Shown: positions 1 through 9,137, counted from the first letter of the stretch. The stretch: DNA of 64,000 nt from Bacteroidales bacterium (GCA_024400295.1 JAKSNA010000003.1:1-64000); one strand, 5' to 3'. A program made the numbers and translations. Notes: a model not told the origin generated them from the sequence alone.

Positions 1-76
1 TAGTTATTACTATGCTTTCGGAAGATTTCAGCCTAATTTTTGTCCATTAGCCCGAGATTCCAAATTTGTATCAGAT

Positions 77-2359
77 ATGTCAACAATACAAAGACTATTT
101 TGTATGGCTGCATTGTGTATGCATTCCATACTCCTGTTTGCCACAACCGACTCGCACATAACAGGTTATGTGACAGACGCAAACACCCATGAACACCTGG
201 GGTTTATCAACGTTCTGCTGAAAGGCACCACAATAGGGTGCATGACTGACGAGAGCGGACACTATTTTCTTAAAAACGTTCCATTAGGTCAGCAAACCAT
301 AGTTTTCTCACTTATGGGATACGAAACCAAAGAGGTGACTGTCAACATCGCAGCCGATTCCACATACGTTTGCAACGTAAGCATAGAGGAGACCAGCTAT
401 AAGCTTGACGACGTAGTCATATCATTCAGCAAGTATGCAAGCAAAAAAAAGGAAATATCAACCATTGTGAATGTTATTTCGCCTTCAGTCATCGAGAACA
501 CCTGCTCAAACTCGATGGCTGACGTACTTGGCTTTCAACCAGGTCTGAGGGTTGAGATGTCGTGCAGCAACTGTGGCGTGCCACAACTTCGCATCAATGG
601 TCTGGATGGGCAATACAGCCAGATACTGCTTGACTCACGACCAATATTTTCCTCATTGGCAAGCGTCTATGGACTGGAGCAGATACCGGCTGGCATGGTG
701 GACCGCATTGAGGTGATACGTGGTGGGTGCAGCGCACTTTTCGGTGCGAATGCCATTGGCGGAGTGGTGAACATAATAACCAAAGAGCCGAGCAGCAACC
801 ATATAAACCTCAGCAACCAAAGCCTTTTCACAGAGAAAGGCACTTACGACATCAACACCAACATGAACGCCTCGGTGCTGTCGCCCAACAAGAAGATAGG
901 CCTGTACCTCTTTGGCATCCGCCGCGACCGCAAGCAGTACGACCGAGATGGCGATGGCTATAGCGAGATGCCTAAACTGCAGACCTCTACGCTCGGTTTC
1001 AGGAGTTTCTTCAGGACGACCGACTATTCCAAGATTACTGCCGAATACCATCACACCACCGAGTTCCGCCGAGGCGGATATGGCATCGACTCGCTGCAGC
1101 CCCACGAATCGCCATTGACCGAGCAACTGAGACATCACATCAACGCCGCAAGCCTGCGATGGGATTGTTTTACTGCCAACAACCGTCATGCAGTGACTCC
1201 ATACGTCTCGTTTCAGCACACGGCCAGAGAGAGTTATTTCGGAACAGACTGCAATGCCAATGCTTACGGCCAGTCGAAAGACATCACGACAGTAGTCGGC
1301 GGACAATACCGTTTCTCCTACCAATGCGGAAAAATGCCCGCCGATTTGAGTGTAGGCGTGGAATATTCGTTCAACCAACTGCATGACCAGATTTTAGGTT
1401 ACAACCGCGACCTCTGGCAAACGGTTCACCTGTATGGCGGATACATGCAGAACGAATGGAAAAACACTCAGTGGTCGGTATTGATTGGTGGACGTTTGGA
1501 AAAGCACAATATGCTCAGTAAACCTATTTTCACCCCACGCGCCAGCGTGCGCTACACGCCTGTAGAGCCATTGATTCTGCGTGTCGGATATGCCAGTGGC
1601 TACCGCGCACCTCAGACCTACGACGAAGACTTGCATGTGGGGGCTGTAGGAGGCGAAGTGCAACTGATCTCGCTCGATCCAAACCTTAAAGAGGAACGGA
1701 GCCACTCATTCACGCTCAGCGCCGACTGGTATAAATCCGCAGGGAAATGGAATCTGAACCTCACTACAGAAGGCTTTTTCACTCAGTTGAACAACGTTTT
1801 CGCCTTGCGCGAGGAGGGACACGACGAACTTGGCAACCTGTTGCTCACCCGCATCAACACTTCCGGAGCACGCGTGGCTGGCGTAAACATAGAAGGTCAG
1901 GTGGCTTACGGCAAACTGTTCACATTGCAGGCAGGCTACACCTACCAGCATAGCCGCTACATCAATGATTTCCAGTGGAGTCCTACGGTGGCACCACAGA
2001 AGCGGATGTTTCGCACGCCGGACCATTACGGATTCTTTATTATCAATGTGTGTCCAATAAAAGGATTCAGCATCACGACAAACGGCAAGGTGACTGGCAG
2101 CATGTTGGTGCAACACTACGCTGGCTATGTGCCAGATGACGTGGAGAATGAAACGCCGGTGTTCTTCGAATGGGATCTCAAACTGACCTATTCAATACCG
2201 ATTTACAGGAACTATTCGTTAGAGGTGAATGCTGGTGTCAAGAACCTTTTGGATCATTACCAAAACGACATTGATCATGGCATGAACAAAGATGCAGGCT
2301 ATATCTACGGTCCATTCACACCAAGAAGTTATTTCGTAGGATTGAATCTAAAAATATAA
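77..2359 (+). CDS. TonB-dependent outer-membrane receptor
   Basis: Outer-membrane receptor of 760 residues that should import a scarce ligand using TonB energy. An N-terminal signal peptide (about residues 1-22) is followed by a carboxypeptidase-regulatory-like beta domain (about 27-110), a plug domain with the Bacteroidetes-typical CSNCG segment and the stretch ending GGVVNIITK (about 120-240), and a beta barrel ending in an aromatic-rich strand (YFVGLNLKI). The ligand cannot be read from the sequence; iron complexes, heme or cobalamin are all possible. The reading frame is open upstream to the window edge, but the ATG at 77 is followed directly by a good signal peptide, so I chose it. It is convergent with the etf operon. 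Confidence 0.9.
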   Translation: MSTIQRLFCMAALCMHSILLFATTDSHITGYVTDANTHEHLGFINVLLKGTTIGCMTDESGHYFLKNVPLGQQTIVFSLMGYETKEVTVNIAADSTYVCNVSIEETSYKLDDVVISFSKYASKKKEISTIVNVISPSVIENTCSNSMADVLGFQPGLRVEMSCSNCGVPQLRINGLDGQYSQILLDSRPIFSSLASVYGLEQIPAGMVDRIEVIRGGCSALFGANAIGGVVNIITKEPSSNHINLSNQSLFTEKGTYDINTNMNASVLSPNKKIGLYLFGIRRDRKQYDRDGDGYSEMPKLQTSTLGFRSFFRTTDYSKITAEYHHTTEFRRGGYGIDSLQPHESPLTEQLRHHINAASLRWDCFTANNRHAVTPYVSFQHTARESYFGTDCNANAYGQSKDITTVVGGQYRFSYQCGKMPADLSVGVEYSFNQLHDQILGYNRDLWQTVHLYGGYMQNEWKNTQWSVLIGGRLEKHNMLSKPIFTPRASVRYTPVEPLILRVGYASGYRAPQTYDEDLHVGAVGGEVQLISLDPNLKEERSHSFTLSADWYKSAGKWNLNLTTEGFFTQLNNVFALREEGHDELGNLLLTRINTSGARVAGVNIEGQVAYGKLFTLQAGYTYQHSRYINDFQWSPTVAPQKRMFRTPDHYGFFIINVCPIKGFSITTNGKVTGSMLVQHYAGYVPDDVENETPVFFEWDLKLTYSIPIYRNYSLEVNAGVKNLLDHYQNDIDHGMNKDAGYIYGPFTPRSYFVGLNLKI

Positions 2360-2465
2360 TCGACTGTTATTGCTGTCAGATAAAAAACGGAAACAAAATA
2401 AGCTGACCTCCAAAACAGAAATCAGCCCTTATTTTTCGCCCTTAAAAAATTTTTATCGGATATAA

Positions 2466-2509
2466 ATAAAAAGAATCACACGAACGATACAACATCATTC
2501 GTGTGATTC
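2466..2509 (-). terminator. Rho-independent terminator of the etfBA end of Block B
   Basis: A 16-base stem with one mismatch (GAATCACACGAATGAT pairing across a 5-base loop) is followed on the minus strand by a T-rich run. It lies 17 bases past the etfA stop codon. Its arms share the cacgaat words seen in a dispersed repeat also found near 25.7 kb. Confidence 0.8.
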
Positions 2510-2526
2510 GTGCAATTCGTGGTGAA

Positions 2527-3546
2527 TTACTTTTCAACTTCCTTCTTGAGGCGTTCCGTGAGCATTGGGACAATCTTGTGGAGGTCGCCGACGATGCCGA
2601 GGTCAGCCGCGCTGAAGATAGGAGCATATTTGTCCTTGTTGATGGCGATAATGAAGTCTGACTCCTCCATGCCTGCGAGGTGCTGGATGGCGCCGGAGAT
2701 ACCGCATGCCATGTAAAGGTTCGGACGTACTGTCTTACCTGTCTGACCGACCTGGTAGCAGTGATCCATGATGCCCGCGTCAACCATGGCACGTGACGAA
2801 GCCACCATGCCACCGAGAACGTCTGCCAGAGCCTGAAGCTTGTCGAAGCCTTCCCTGTCGTGAACGCCACGGCCGCCTGAAACGAGGATCTTAGCGTCGG
2901 CGATGTCGTCGTTGCACTTGCAGTTCATGACGGTCTCGATGACTTTCACCTTGAACTTCGTCGTGTCGAACTGTGGTGTGAACATTGTGACGACACCTGT
3001 CCTGCCAGCCTCGCGGACGCGCTTCTGCATCACGCCAGGACGCACCGTTGACATCTGCGGACGTGTGTTAGGGCAAAGAATTGTCGCCATGAGGTTGCCG
3101 CCGAAGGCAGGACGTGTCGAGCGGAACTGCTTCTCACCTGTCTCTTCCACTGTTGCGATTTCGAGCTTTGTGCAGTCGGCTGTCAGACCAGTCTTGAGTC
3201 TTGAAGCAAGACGTGGGGCGAGGTCACGGCCGATTGTCGTTGCGCCGTAAAGAACGATACCCGGCTTGCGTTCTGTAATCATCTGATACACAACCTGTGA
3301 GTATTGTTCTGTCAAATAATCTTTCAATTCTGGGCAGTCGGCGACGAGGACTTCGTCAGCACCCATCTCGATGAGACTCTGAGCCTGTGCTTTCACGTTG
3401 TAACCGACCAACATTGCCACGACTTTCTCACCGAGGGCATCGGCGAGGTCGCGTGCCTTACCTAAAAGTTCGTAAGCTACGGACTGAATCATTCCGTTGC
3501 GCTGTTCTGCGAACACATAAACGTTTTTGTAATCTTTGATATCCAT
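2527..3546 (-). CDS. etfA: Electron transfer flavoprotein alpha subunit
   Basis: Large subunit of the FAD electron-transfer flavoprotein that passes electrons to or from butyryl-CoA dehydrogenase. The 339 residues have the usual ETF-alpha layout: an N-terminal domain, then the C-terminal FAD domain with [11 protein letters not shown] (about 237-247), the [10 protein letters not shown] segment followed by [12 protein letters not shown], and [13 protein letters not shown] near the end. It is the last gene of the run hbd-acd-etfB-etfA, 8 bases after etfB. In butyrate producers such an Etf with a butyryl-CoA dehydrogenase can perform flavin-based electron bifurcation. That is plausible here, but the sequence alone does not prove it. 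Confidence 0.95.
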   Translation of the reverse strand: MDIKDYKNVYVFAEQRNGMIQSVAYELLGKARDLADALGEKVVAMLVGYNVKAQAQSLIEMGADEVLVADCPELKDYLTEQYSQVVYQMITERKPGIVLYGATTIGRDLAPRLASRLKTGLTADCTKLEIATVEETGEKQFRSTRPAFGGNLMATILCPNTRPQMSTVRPGVMQKRVREAGRTGVVTMFTPQFDTTKFKVKVIETVMNCKCNDDIADAKILVSGGRGVHDREGFDKLQALADVLGGMVASSRAMVDAGIMDHCYQVGQTGKTVRPNLYMACGISGAIQHLAGMEESDFIIAINKDKYAPIFSAADLGIVGDLHKIVPMLTERLKKEVEK

Positions 3547-3554
3547 GGCTACTT

Positions 3555-4337
3555 TTAGATTATATGTTTCTCTTTCAGTTTATTAACAATGATTTCGACT
3601 GCTTCTTCCTCGCTGACTTCGTGAATCTCGCCAGGAGTCTTGAGAGCTTTCGGGAATGACTGGAACACCTTTGTCGGTGAGCCTTTCAGACCGAGTTTTG
3701 TCTCATCGACATCAAGTTTGTCGGCACCCCAGACCTCAACTTCCTTGTTGTAAGCCTCGACGATGCCGTTGACTGTCATGTAACGTGCCGAGAATGCTGA
3801 AGCGAGCACTGTGAGGACGCATTTTCCTTCGACTTCGAGGGTCTGGACGCTGTCTTCGTTCTCCTTCTTCACGATGAGGTTGCCGTTTTCCTGACGGACT
3901 GCGTCAATGACGTATGAAACCTGCGGGAGGCCGAGGTGTTCAGCCATCTCTGGGCCGACCTGCGCCGTGTCACCGTCGATAGCCTGACGGCCGGCGATGA
4001 TGAGATCATAGTCCAAAGTCTTAATGGCACCTGCCAATGCGTATGATGTTGCGAGTGTATCTGCGCCGGCGAATTTTCTGTCGCTCAACAAGATAGCTCT
4101 GTCAACGCCCATTGCGTAAGCTTCTCTCAAGATGAGGTCGGCCTGCGGAGGTCCCATTGTGATGACTGTGACATTTGCGCCGTACATGTCTTTCATGCGG
4201 AGAGCGAGTTCGAGGCCGCCCTTGTCGTCCGGGTTCATGATGCTCGGAACGCCGTCACGGATAAGAGTGTTCTTTACCGGATCAATTTTGATTTCTGTAG
4301 TATCAGGTACTTGCTTAATACAAACTATAATATTCAT
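3555..4337 (-). CDS. etfB: Electron transfer flavoprotein beta subunit
   Basis: Small subunit of the electron-transfer flavoprotein. The 260 residues begin MNIIVCIKQVPDT and carry MNPDDKGGLELALRM and the family-signature region DYDLIIAGRQAIDGDTAQVGP. It sits between acd and etfA, the usual order acd-etfB-etfA in crotonyl-CoA reduction operons. It is preceded by an unusually strong Shine-Dalgarno (AGGAGGG) that overlaps the acd stop codon, which fixes the start and suggests coupled high-level translation. Confidence 0.95.
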   Translation of the reverse strand: MNIIVCIKQVPDTTEIKIDPVKNTLIRDGVPSIMNPDDKGGLELALRMKDMYGANVTVITMGPPQADLILREAYAMGVDRAILLSDRKFAGADTLATSYALAGAIKTLDYDLIIAGRQAIDGDTAQVGPEMAEHLGLPQVSYVIDAVRQENGNLIVKKENEDSVQTLEVEGKCVLTVLASAFSARYMTVNGIVEAYNKEVEVWGADKLDVDETKLGLKGSPTKVFQSFPKALKTPGEIHEVSEEEAVEIIVNKLKEKHII

Positions 4338-4343
4338 GATCTT

Positions 4344-4350
4344 CCCTCCT
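4344..4350 (-). promoter_or_regulatory. Strong Shine-Dalgarno before etfB
   Basis: AGGAGGG lies six bases before the etfB ATG and overlaps the acd TAG stop codon. Such sites are uncommon in Bacteroidetes, where most genes here have only AT-rich leaders. Confidence 0.7.
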
Positions 4351-5488
4351 ATTTAAATAATTGACCTGCGATAACCATTCTCTGTACTTCTGATGTGCCT
4401 TCGTAGATTTCGGTGATCTTCGCGTCGCGCATCATGCGTTCGACCGGATATTCACGTGTGTAGCCGTAACCGCCGTGGAACTGCACCGCCTTTGTGGTCA
4501 CTTCCATCGCTGTCTCGGCTGCAAACAGTTTCGCCATCGCGGCGTCAGCTGAATACGGAAGGCCTTTGTCTTTCTTCCATGCTGCGCTTCTGACAAGCAG
4601 ACGAGCCGCCTCGACCTTGGTCTTGAGGTCAGCCATCTGGAACTGCGTGTTCTGGAACTGTGCGATTGCCTTGCCGAACTGCTTGCGTTCTTTCGTGTAT
4701 TTAACTGTCTCATCCATAGCACCTTGTGCGATGCCGAGAGCCTGTGAAGCAATGCCGATACGACCGCCGTCGAGAGTCTTCATTGCGATGTTGAAACCCT
4801 TGCCGAGAGGTCCGAGGAGATTTTCCTTTGGCACTTCGCAGTTTTCGAAAATGAGCTCGCATGTCGCCGAGCCGCGGATACCCATCTTCAACTCTTTCTT
4901 GCCGATGCTGAAGCCCTTGAAGCCTTTCTCTACGATGAACGCCGAGATACCCTTGGTACCTTTCGACTTGTCGGTCATTGCCATGACGATGAACACGTCG
5001 GCGTATGCCGCGTTGGTGATGAAGATCTTGCTGCCATTAAGGATCCACTTGTCACCTGCATCGACGGCTGTTGTCTGCTGCATCGCGGCGTCGGTGCCGG
5101 CATTAGGTTCTGTGAGACCGAATGCGCCGATCCATTCGCCTGAAGCGAGCTTCGGCAGATACTTCATTTTCTGTTCTTCCGTTCCGTTTTCGAGTATCGG
5201 TGACACGCAGAGTGACGTGTGAGCCGAGACGATGACGCCTGTTGTGGCGCAGACTCTTGAGAGTTCTTCAACCGCCATGATGTACATCTGCACTGTTCCA
5301 CCTGCACCGCCGTACTGTGTCGGTACCGGAATACCCATCAAACCTAATTTGGCCATTTTCTTGACGGTTTCCATCGGGAAACGTTCCTGTTCGTCAACTT
5401 CTGCCGCCAAAGGCTTGACTTCGTTCTCTGCGAATGACCTGATCATCTGCAGGAACAATTCTTCTGTCTTTGAATAGCTAAAATCCAT
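4349..5488 (-). CDS. acd: Short-chain acyl-CoA dehydrogenase, probably butyryl-CoA dehydrogenase
   Basis: FAD enzyme that interconverts crotonyl-CoA and butyryl-CoA, the reductive step of the butyrate branch. At 379 residues it has the standard family length. Visible marks are FGLTEPNAGTDA (substrate and flavin binding), the WILNGSKIFITNA strand, ERKQFGKAIAQFQ, and the C-terminal IYEGTSEVQR in which the Glu of YEG (about 363) is the catalytic base position of short-chain acyl-CoA dehydrogenases. It lies 12 bases after hbd and directly before etfB and etfA, which supports the butyryl-CoA assignment. Confidence 0.93.
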   Translation of the reverse strand: MDFSYSKTEELFLQMIRSFAENEVKPLAAEVDEQERFPMETVKKMAKLGLMGIPVPTQYGGAGGTVQMYIMAVEELSRVCATTGVIVSAHTSLCVSPILENGTEEQKMKYLPKLASGEWIGAFGLTEPNAGTDAAMQQTTAVDAGDKWILNGSKIFITNAAYADVFIVMAMTDKSKGTKGISAFIVEKGFKGFSIGKKELKMGIRGSATCELIFENCEVPKENLLGPLGKGFNIAMKTLDGGRIGIASQALGIAQGAMDETVKYTKERKQFGKAIAQFQNTQFQMADLKTKVEAARLLVRSAAWKKDKGLPYSADAAMAKLFAAETAMEVTTKAVQFHGGYGYTREYPVERMMRDAKITEIYEGTSEVQRMVIAGQLFK

Positions 5489-5500
5489 TTTTATACCTTA

Positions 5501-6337
5501 TTAATATTTATAGAATCCTTCACCTGATTTGCGTCCGAGCAAGCCTGCGCGCACCATCTTTCTGAGAAGCGGATGCGGGCGGTACTTCGGATCGCCAAAT
5601 TCGTTATAGAGAACCTCCATGATTGCGAGGTTGACATCGTTACCGATGAGGTCGGCCAATGCGAGAGGTCCCATCGGGTGGTTTGCGCCGAGCATCATGC
5701 ACTTGTCGATGTCTTCTGCGCTTGCGATTCCGTCAGCCAGAATGCCGACAGCCTCGTTGATCATCGGGATGAGGATGCGGTTGACGACGAAACCAGGGGC
5801 TTCTTTCACCTCGACGGGCTGCTTGCCGATGGAGGTGGCGAGGTCGACGATGCACTTGGTCACTTCATCGCTGGTCAGCTGGCCTTTGATGACTTCAACG
5901 AGGGCCATGCGGTCGGCGGGGTTGAAGAAGTGCATACCGATGAATTGGGCGGGACGGCTCGTGCAGGCCGCGATTTCGGTGATCGACAGCGAGCTTGAGT
6001 TGGTGGCGAAGACGGTCTCGGGCTTGCAGATCTTGTCAAGCTCCATGAACACATCTTTCTTCAGTTGCATCTCCTCGACGGCGGCCTCGATGACGAGGTC
6101 GGCATCGGCGAAGGTGGCGTAATCCGTTGTCGTGCTGATGTTTGCCATGATGGCATCCATAGCATCCTGAGCAATCTTGCCCTTTTCGACGAGCTTTGCA
6201 TAGCCCTTCGAAATGGAAGCCATAGCCTTATCGAGGCTGGCTTGTGTACGGCTCTTCATGACGACGGGCATCTTGGCGGCGAATGCCTTCACGATGCCTT
6301 TGGCCATGGTGCCGGTTCCAATAACACAGATTTTCAT
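5501..6337 (-). CDS. hbd: 3-hydroxybutyryl-CoA dehydrogenase
   Basis: NAD(P)-dependent enzyme reducing acetoacetyl-CoA to 3-hydroxybutyryl-CoA. The 278 residues start with a Rossmann GTGTMAKG motif (8-15), contain the active-site region GMHFFNPADRM with His136, and end with LGRKSGEGFYKY, all typical of the family. It receives the acetoacetyl-CoA made by AtoDA from the lysine-derived acetoacetate and feeds Crt. It is first in the tight run hbd-acd-etfB-etfA. Confidence 0.95.
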   Translation of the reverse strand: MKICVIGTGTMAKGIVKAFAAKMPVVMKSRTQASLDKAMASISKGYAKLVEKGKIAQDAMDAIMANISTTTDYATFADADLVIEAAVEEMQLKKDVFMELDKICKPETVFATNSSSLSITEIAACTSRPAQFIGMHFFNPADRMALVEVIKGQLTSDEVTKCIVDLATSIGKQPVEVKEAPGFVVNRILIPMINEAVGILADGIASAEDIDKCMMLGANHPMGPLALADLIGNDVNLAIMEVLYNEFGDPKYRPHPLLRKMVRAGLLGRKSGEGFYKY

Positions 6338-6395
6338 GATGTTTGGAATTTAATGATTTGAAATTTAATGATTTAAAGATTTTATGATTTAAGAT
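6338..6395. repeat. AT-rich short tandem words upstream of hbd
   Basis: The spacer between the phosphoesterase gene and hbd is made of near-copies of the words tttaatgattt and tttatgattt, four in about 50 bases. No promoter match is clear. It looks like a degenerate simple repeat. Confidence 0.5.
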
Positions 6396-7175
6396 TTAAT
6401 TGCGTATAGTAGTTATTTTCCCATCGGTTTGTATCAGAAAGGCCTTACGGCAATCGAGGTCGGCATAAGTCCTTTTAATGACAGCTCTTCTTTTCAGCTG
6501 TGTATGTCCAAAAACTTGGTAAACGCCTTTGAGGAAACTGGACTTACTATTGTGTTCGTCCAAATCTGCCCACAAGCACGAACCTGTATCAGCCACTCCT
6601 CCGCGCAGTTGGCGGATATCCATCAAGGCATCGTCAACAAACGCACCCAGCGTTTCAAGACTTTCCATCTTGCTATTCAATGCTTGGCATACCGATGTCG
6701 CATCTGTTGGTGTTTCGGGGAAATGTTTCTTCCACCACGGCTCCAATATGCCTGCGTGGGTGAAAAGGAATGTTTTTCCGCCCATTTCGGCGTGCGAGGC
6801 AATGGAAAACAGCGACAGATGTTCAAGAAGTAGCCGATGGATGTATGCACAGTTGAGCGTGTCTTTTCTGCTGAACGCATAGGCTGTGTCGAAATAATGG
6901 ATTTCATGATTGCCTATCAGCAAAGTCACCCGATCCATATTCGCCTGTTTGAAAGCCAGTATTTCCTCGAAATTGGCCAAAGCCTCTTCCTGATTGATGT
7001 TTTCATGGGCATAAGGATCCAGATAATCACCAAGGAACACGACTGGCAAATCGGGATAATTCGAAACAGCATCCTTCCAGAACGCACGTCCATGCACGTC
7101 TGGGATAATGAGTATCTGCGCCGGAAGGCTTAAGACAGACAGCAATGCGATTAATATAGTAATATGTTTTTGCAT
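6396..7175 (-). CDS. Exported calcineurin-like metallophosphoesterase
   Basis: Predicted periplasmic phosphoesterase of 259 residues. A signal peptide (about 1-19, ending LPAQ) precedes the five calcineurin-type motifs: DVHGR, GDYLDP, GNHEIHYF, FTHAG and GHTQ, whose Asp, His and Asn residues bind two metals. The substrate is unknown. It sits between the truncated rhuM and hbd on the same strand, so it may be transcribed with the butyrate genes, but nothing in its sequence links it to lysine fermentation. Confidence 0.85.
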   Translation of the reverse strand: MQKHITILIALLSVLSLPAQILIIPDVHGRAFWKDAVSNYPDLPVVFLGDYLDPYAHENINQEEALANFEEILAFKQANMDRVTLLIGNHEIHYFDTAYAFSRKDTLNCAYIHRLLLEHLSLFSIASHAEMGGKTFLFTHAGILEPWWKKHFPETPTDATSVCQALNSKMESLETLGAFVDDALMDIRQLRGGVADTGSCLWADLDEHNSKSSFLKGVYQVFGHTQLKRRAVIKRTYADLDCRKAFLIQTDGKITTIRN

Positions 7176-7186
7176 ATCATGTTTTC

Positions 7187-7492
7187 TTATTTTCTGTCAA
7201 CAATTTGCCGTTCCAATTGTTTCAGTTCTTCATCATCCATTTGGTCGGCAAGTTGGGCATCGGTGGCAGTTATTAAATAATCCTTAATAACTGAATTTTT
7301 ATCCAACTCATTTTCTTTCAATATATTAGATATATGAATATTGACATTGGGAACCGAGGTGGCAAAAAGCTCTGCCATCTGCTTCTGGTTCATCCAGACA
7401 TTGCCATCACGGGCCATCATCGTTACACTCACCTTTCCGTCAAGGGTATTGTAGATGATCAGATTCTGCCGGTTAGGAACAATATCATTCAT
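7187..7492 (-). pseudogene. Truncated RhuM-family protein (N-terminal domain only)
   Basis: About 101 residues from the ATG at 7492; a GTG at 7507 would add five. Residues up to about DYLITATD match the start of RhuM-family proteins (LIIYNTLDGKVSVTMM, MNQKQMAELFATS, ILKENELDKNSVIKDYL). The full family continues with a KilA-N-like region and is about 340 residues, as in the intact copy at 43.2 kb. Here the sequence switches to an unrelated acidic tail (MDDEELKQLERQIVDRK) and stops. I read it as a deletion remnant, possibly still expressed, lying inside Block B between crt and the phosphoesterase gene. Confidence 0.6.
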
Positions 7493-7539
7493 AATGCCTT
7501 TTTTCACTTACTTTACTCTTTACACGCCTTTTCTTCCTC

Positions 7540-7567
7540 AACTCTTAACACTTCACTCTCAACACTT
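7540..7567. repeat. Dispersed intergenic repeat (ctcaacactt family), copy 1
   Basis: Two near-tandem words (actcttaacactt, actctcaacactt) stand just before the crt stop codon. The same words occur at 8.4 kb and 56.2 kb, always in spacers. Confidence 0.6.
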
Positions 7568-7573
7568 TTTGAA

Positions 7574-8356
7574 CTATTTGCCTTGGAAGTGCGGTCTGTT
7601 CTTTGTCAGGAAGCAGCCCATCCCTTCTTTCTGGTCTTCCGTCGCGAAGCAGCGTGAGAAATACACGTTTTCGTATGCGATGGCTTCGTTGGCGGTCATG
7701 TCGTAGTTGTCGTTGATGCAGCGTTTTGCGGCGCGGATTGCGAGAGGTGCGTTCCTTAACATCTTCTCCGCCATCGCGATGGCTTGCGGCATAAGCTCTT
7801 CAGGTTCGCAGACGGCGTTCACAAGGCCGATTCTGTACGCCTCCTGCGCGTCGATCATCTTGCCGGTGAAGATGAGTTCCTTGGCCATCGCCGGACCCAC
7901 GAGCTTTGGCAGTCTGTATGTGCCAGAGAACCCCGGGATGATGCCGAGGCCGACTTCCGGCTGTCCGAATTTCGCCTTGTTGGAGGCTATGCGGATGTCA
8001 CAGGCCATTGCGAGCTCGCAGCCGCCGCCGAGCGCGAATCCGTTGACGGCAGCGATGACAGGGACATTGAGGTCTTCGAGTTTCTTGAACGCCTTGGCGC
8101 CGAGACGCGCGAATTCGAGTGCCTGCGCGTCGTCGAGGTCTTTCATCTCCGCGATGTCAGCACCGGCAACGAAAGCCTTCTCCCCGTCACCAGTCACGAT
8201 GAGAACTTTTGTCACAGCGAGGTCGATCTCGTCCACGAAACGGTCAATCTCCGACAAAATCGCCGAGCACAGGGCATTCAACGACTTCGGCGCGGAGACG
8301 GTCATTATCTGGATGCCGTTTTCCTTTATCTCGCTTTTTAAATATTGATATTCCAT
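7574..8356 (-). CDS. crt: Enoyl-CoA hydratase / crotonase (3-hydroxybutyryl-CoA dehydratase)
   Basis: Interconverts 3-hydroxybutyryl-CoA and crotonyl-CoA. The 260 residues show the crotonase oxyanion-hole segments AGADIAEM (about 64-71) and ALGGGCELAMACD, with the two catalytic glutamates at about 114 and 134 (GQPEVGLGIIPG). Length and motifs are standard for the short-chain enzyme. It follows atoA on the same strand, separated by a 71-base spacer carrying a perfect hairpin, and belongs with hbd and acd in the route from acetoacetyl-CoA to butyryl-CoA. Confidence 0.93.
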   Translation of the reverse strand: MEYQYLKSEIKENGIQIMTVSAPKSLNALCSAILSEIDRFVDEIDLAVTKVLIVTGDGEKAFVAGADIAEMKDLDDAQALEFARLGAKAFKKLEDLNVPVIAAVNGFALGGGCELAMACDIRIASNKAKFGQPEVGLGIIPGFSGTYRLPKLVGPAMAKELIFTGKMIDAQEAYRIGLVNAVCEPEELMPQAIAMAEKMLRNAPLAIRAAKRCINDNYDMTANEAIAYENVYFSRCFATEDQKEGMGCFLTKNRPHFQGK

Positions 8357-8376
8357 TGCTTTTCAGTTTGAAGTTT

Positions 8377-8416
8377 GGAGTGTTGAGAGTCGATACAACT
8401 CCACTCTCAACACTCC
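8377..8416. repeat. Intergenic hairpin, ctcaacactt repeat family, copy 2
   Basis: A perfect 14-base inverted repeat (ggagtgttgagagt and its complement, 12-base loop) lies between atoA and crt, followed by a further word actcttaacactt at 8417-8429. There is no T-run, so it is more likely an mRNA processing or stability hairpin, or a small non-autonomous repeat, than a terminator. Confidence 0.75.
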
Positions 8417-8427
8417 ACTCTTAACAC

Positions 8428-9087
8428 TTAATCTAACATTGACTTGAGATTCGGGCTGATGATGAGTTTGGCCTCTGTAGCAGCCTGAATGTCTTCAACC
8501 GTGAACTCTGGGTGTTTCTCTGTGAGGACGATGCCTTCAGGGGTGATTTCCATGACACCCATTTCAGTGATGATCATATTGACCTGACCTGCCGCCGTGA
8601 GTGGCAATGTGCAGTTCTTCAGGATTTTAGGAGCACCTTTCTGTGTGTGTTCCATGGTGAGGATAACGCGTTTTGCGCCGACCACGAGGTCCATTGCGCC
8701 GCCCATGCCCGGAGCCATCTTTCCAGGGATGATCCAGTTGGCGAGGTTGCCTTTCTCATCGACCTGCAAAGCGCCGAGGAACGACACGTTGACGTGGCCG
8801 CCGCGGATGATCGCGAATGATGTCGCTGAATCGAACGAACATGCGCCAGGATTCAGGGTGATGAAGCCGCCTCCCGCGTTGATGATGTTCTTGTCTTCTT
8901 CACCTTCAGCCGGTGTCGGGCCGATGCCCATGGCGCCGTTCTCTGTCTGGAGAGTGACTGACACGCCTTCCGGAAGGTAGTTAGGGATCATTGTCGGGAT
9001 GCCAATACCGAGGTTCACAACATCGCCATCGTGCAACTCTTTGGCCGCTCTTCTCGCGATGACTTCTCTGATTTCGTTTTTGTCCAT
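8428..9087 (-). CDS. atoA: Acetate/butyrate-acetoacetate CoA-transferase, subunit B
   Basis: Beta subunit of the transferase that moves CoA from butyryl-CoA to acetoacetate, releasing butyrate. The 219 residues contain LGIGIPTMIPNYLP and the catalytic Glu in TENGAMGIG (about residue 49), followed by the GMGGAMDLV segment. I chose the ATG at 9087 (MDKNEIREVIARR), which matches family N-termini; an upstream TTG at 9111 would add eight residues. Its partner subunit is not adjacent, as it usually is, but lies at 50.8 kb. Confidence 0.93.
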   Translation of the reverse strand: MDKNEIREVIARRAAKELHDGDVVNLGIGIPTMIPNYLPEGVSVTLQTENGAMGIGPTPAEGEEDKNIINAGGGFITLNPGACSFDSATSFAIIRGGHVNVSFLGALQVDEKGNLANWIIPGKMAPGMGGAMDLVVGAKRVILTMEHTQKGAPKILKNCTLPLTAAGQVNMIITEMGVMEITPEGIVLTEKHPEFTVEDIQAATEAKLIISPNLKSMLD

Positions 9088-9137
9088 GATATTAAATATT
9101 TTAATTAACAACGAATTACCTATTTGTTTTAAATAAA

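Noticed and set aside
2..76. N-terminal extension of the TonB receptor to the window edge
   Set aside because: The frame is open, but the ATG at 77 begins a proper signal peptide; the upstream codons would put it internally.
653..1384. Long minus-strand open frame (243 codons) inside the TonB receptor gene
   Set aside because: It lies wholly opposite a well-supported receptor, has no recognisable domain or promoter, and its composition is that of an antisense shadow.
4494..5222. Plus-strand open frame of 242 codons inside acd
   Set aside because: It is opposite a conserved acyl-CoA dehydrogenase with all motifs; the frame is open only because of codon bias on the coding strand.
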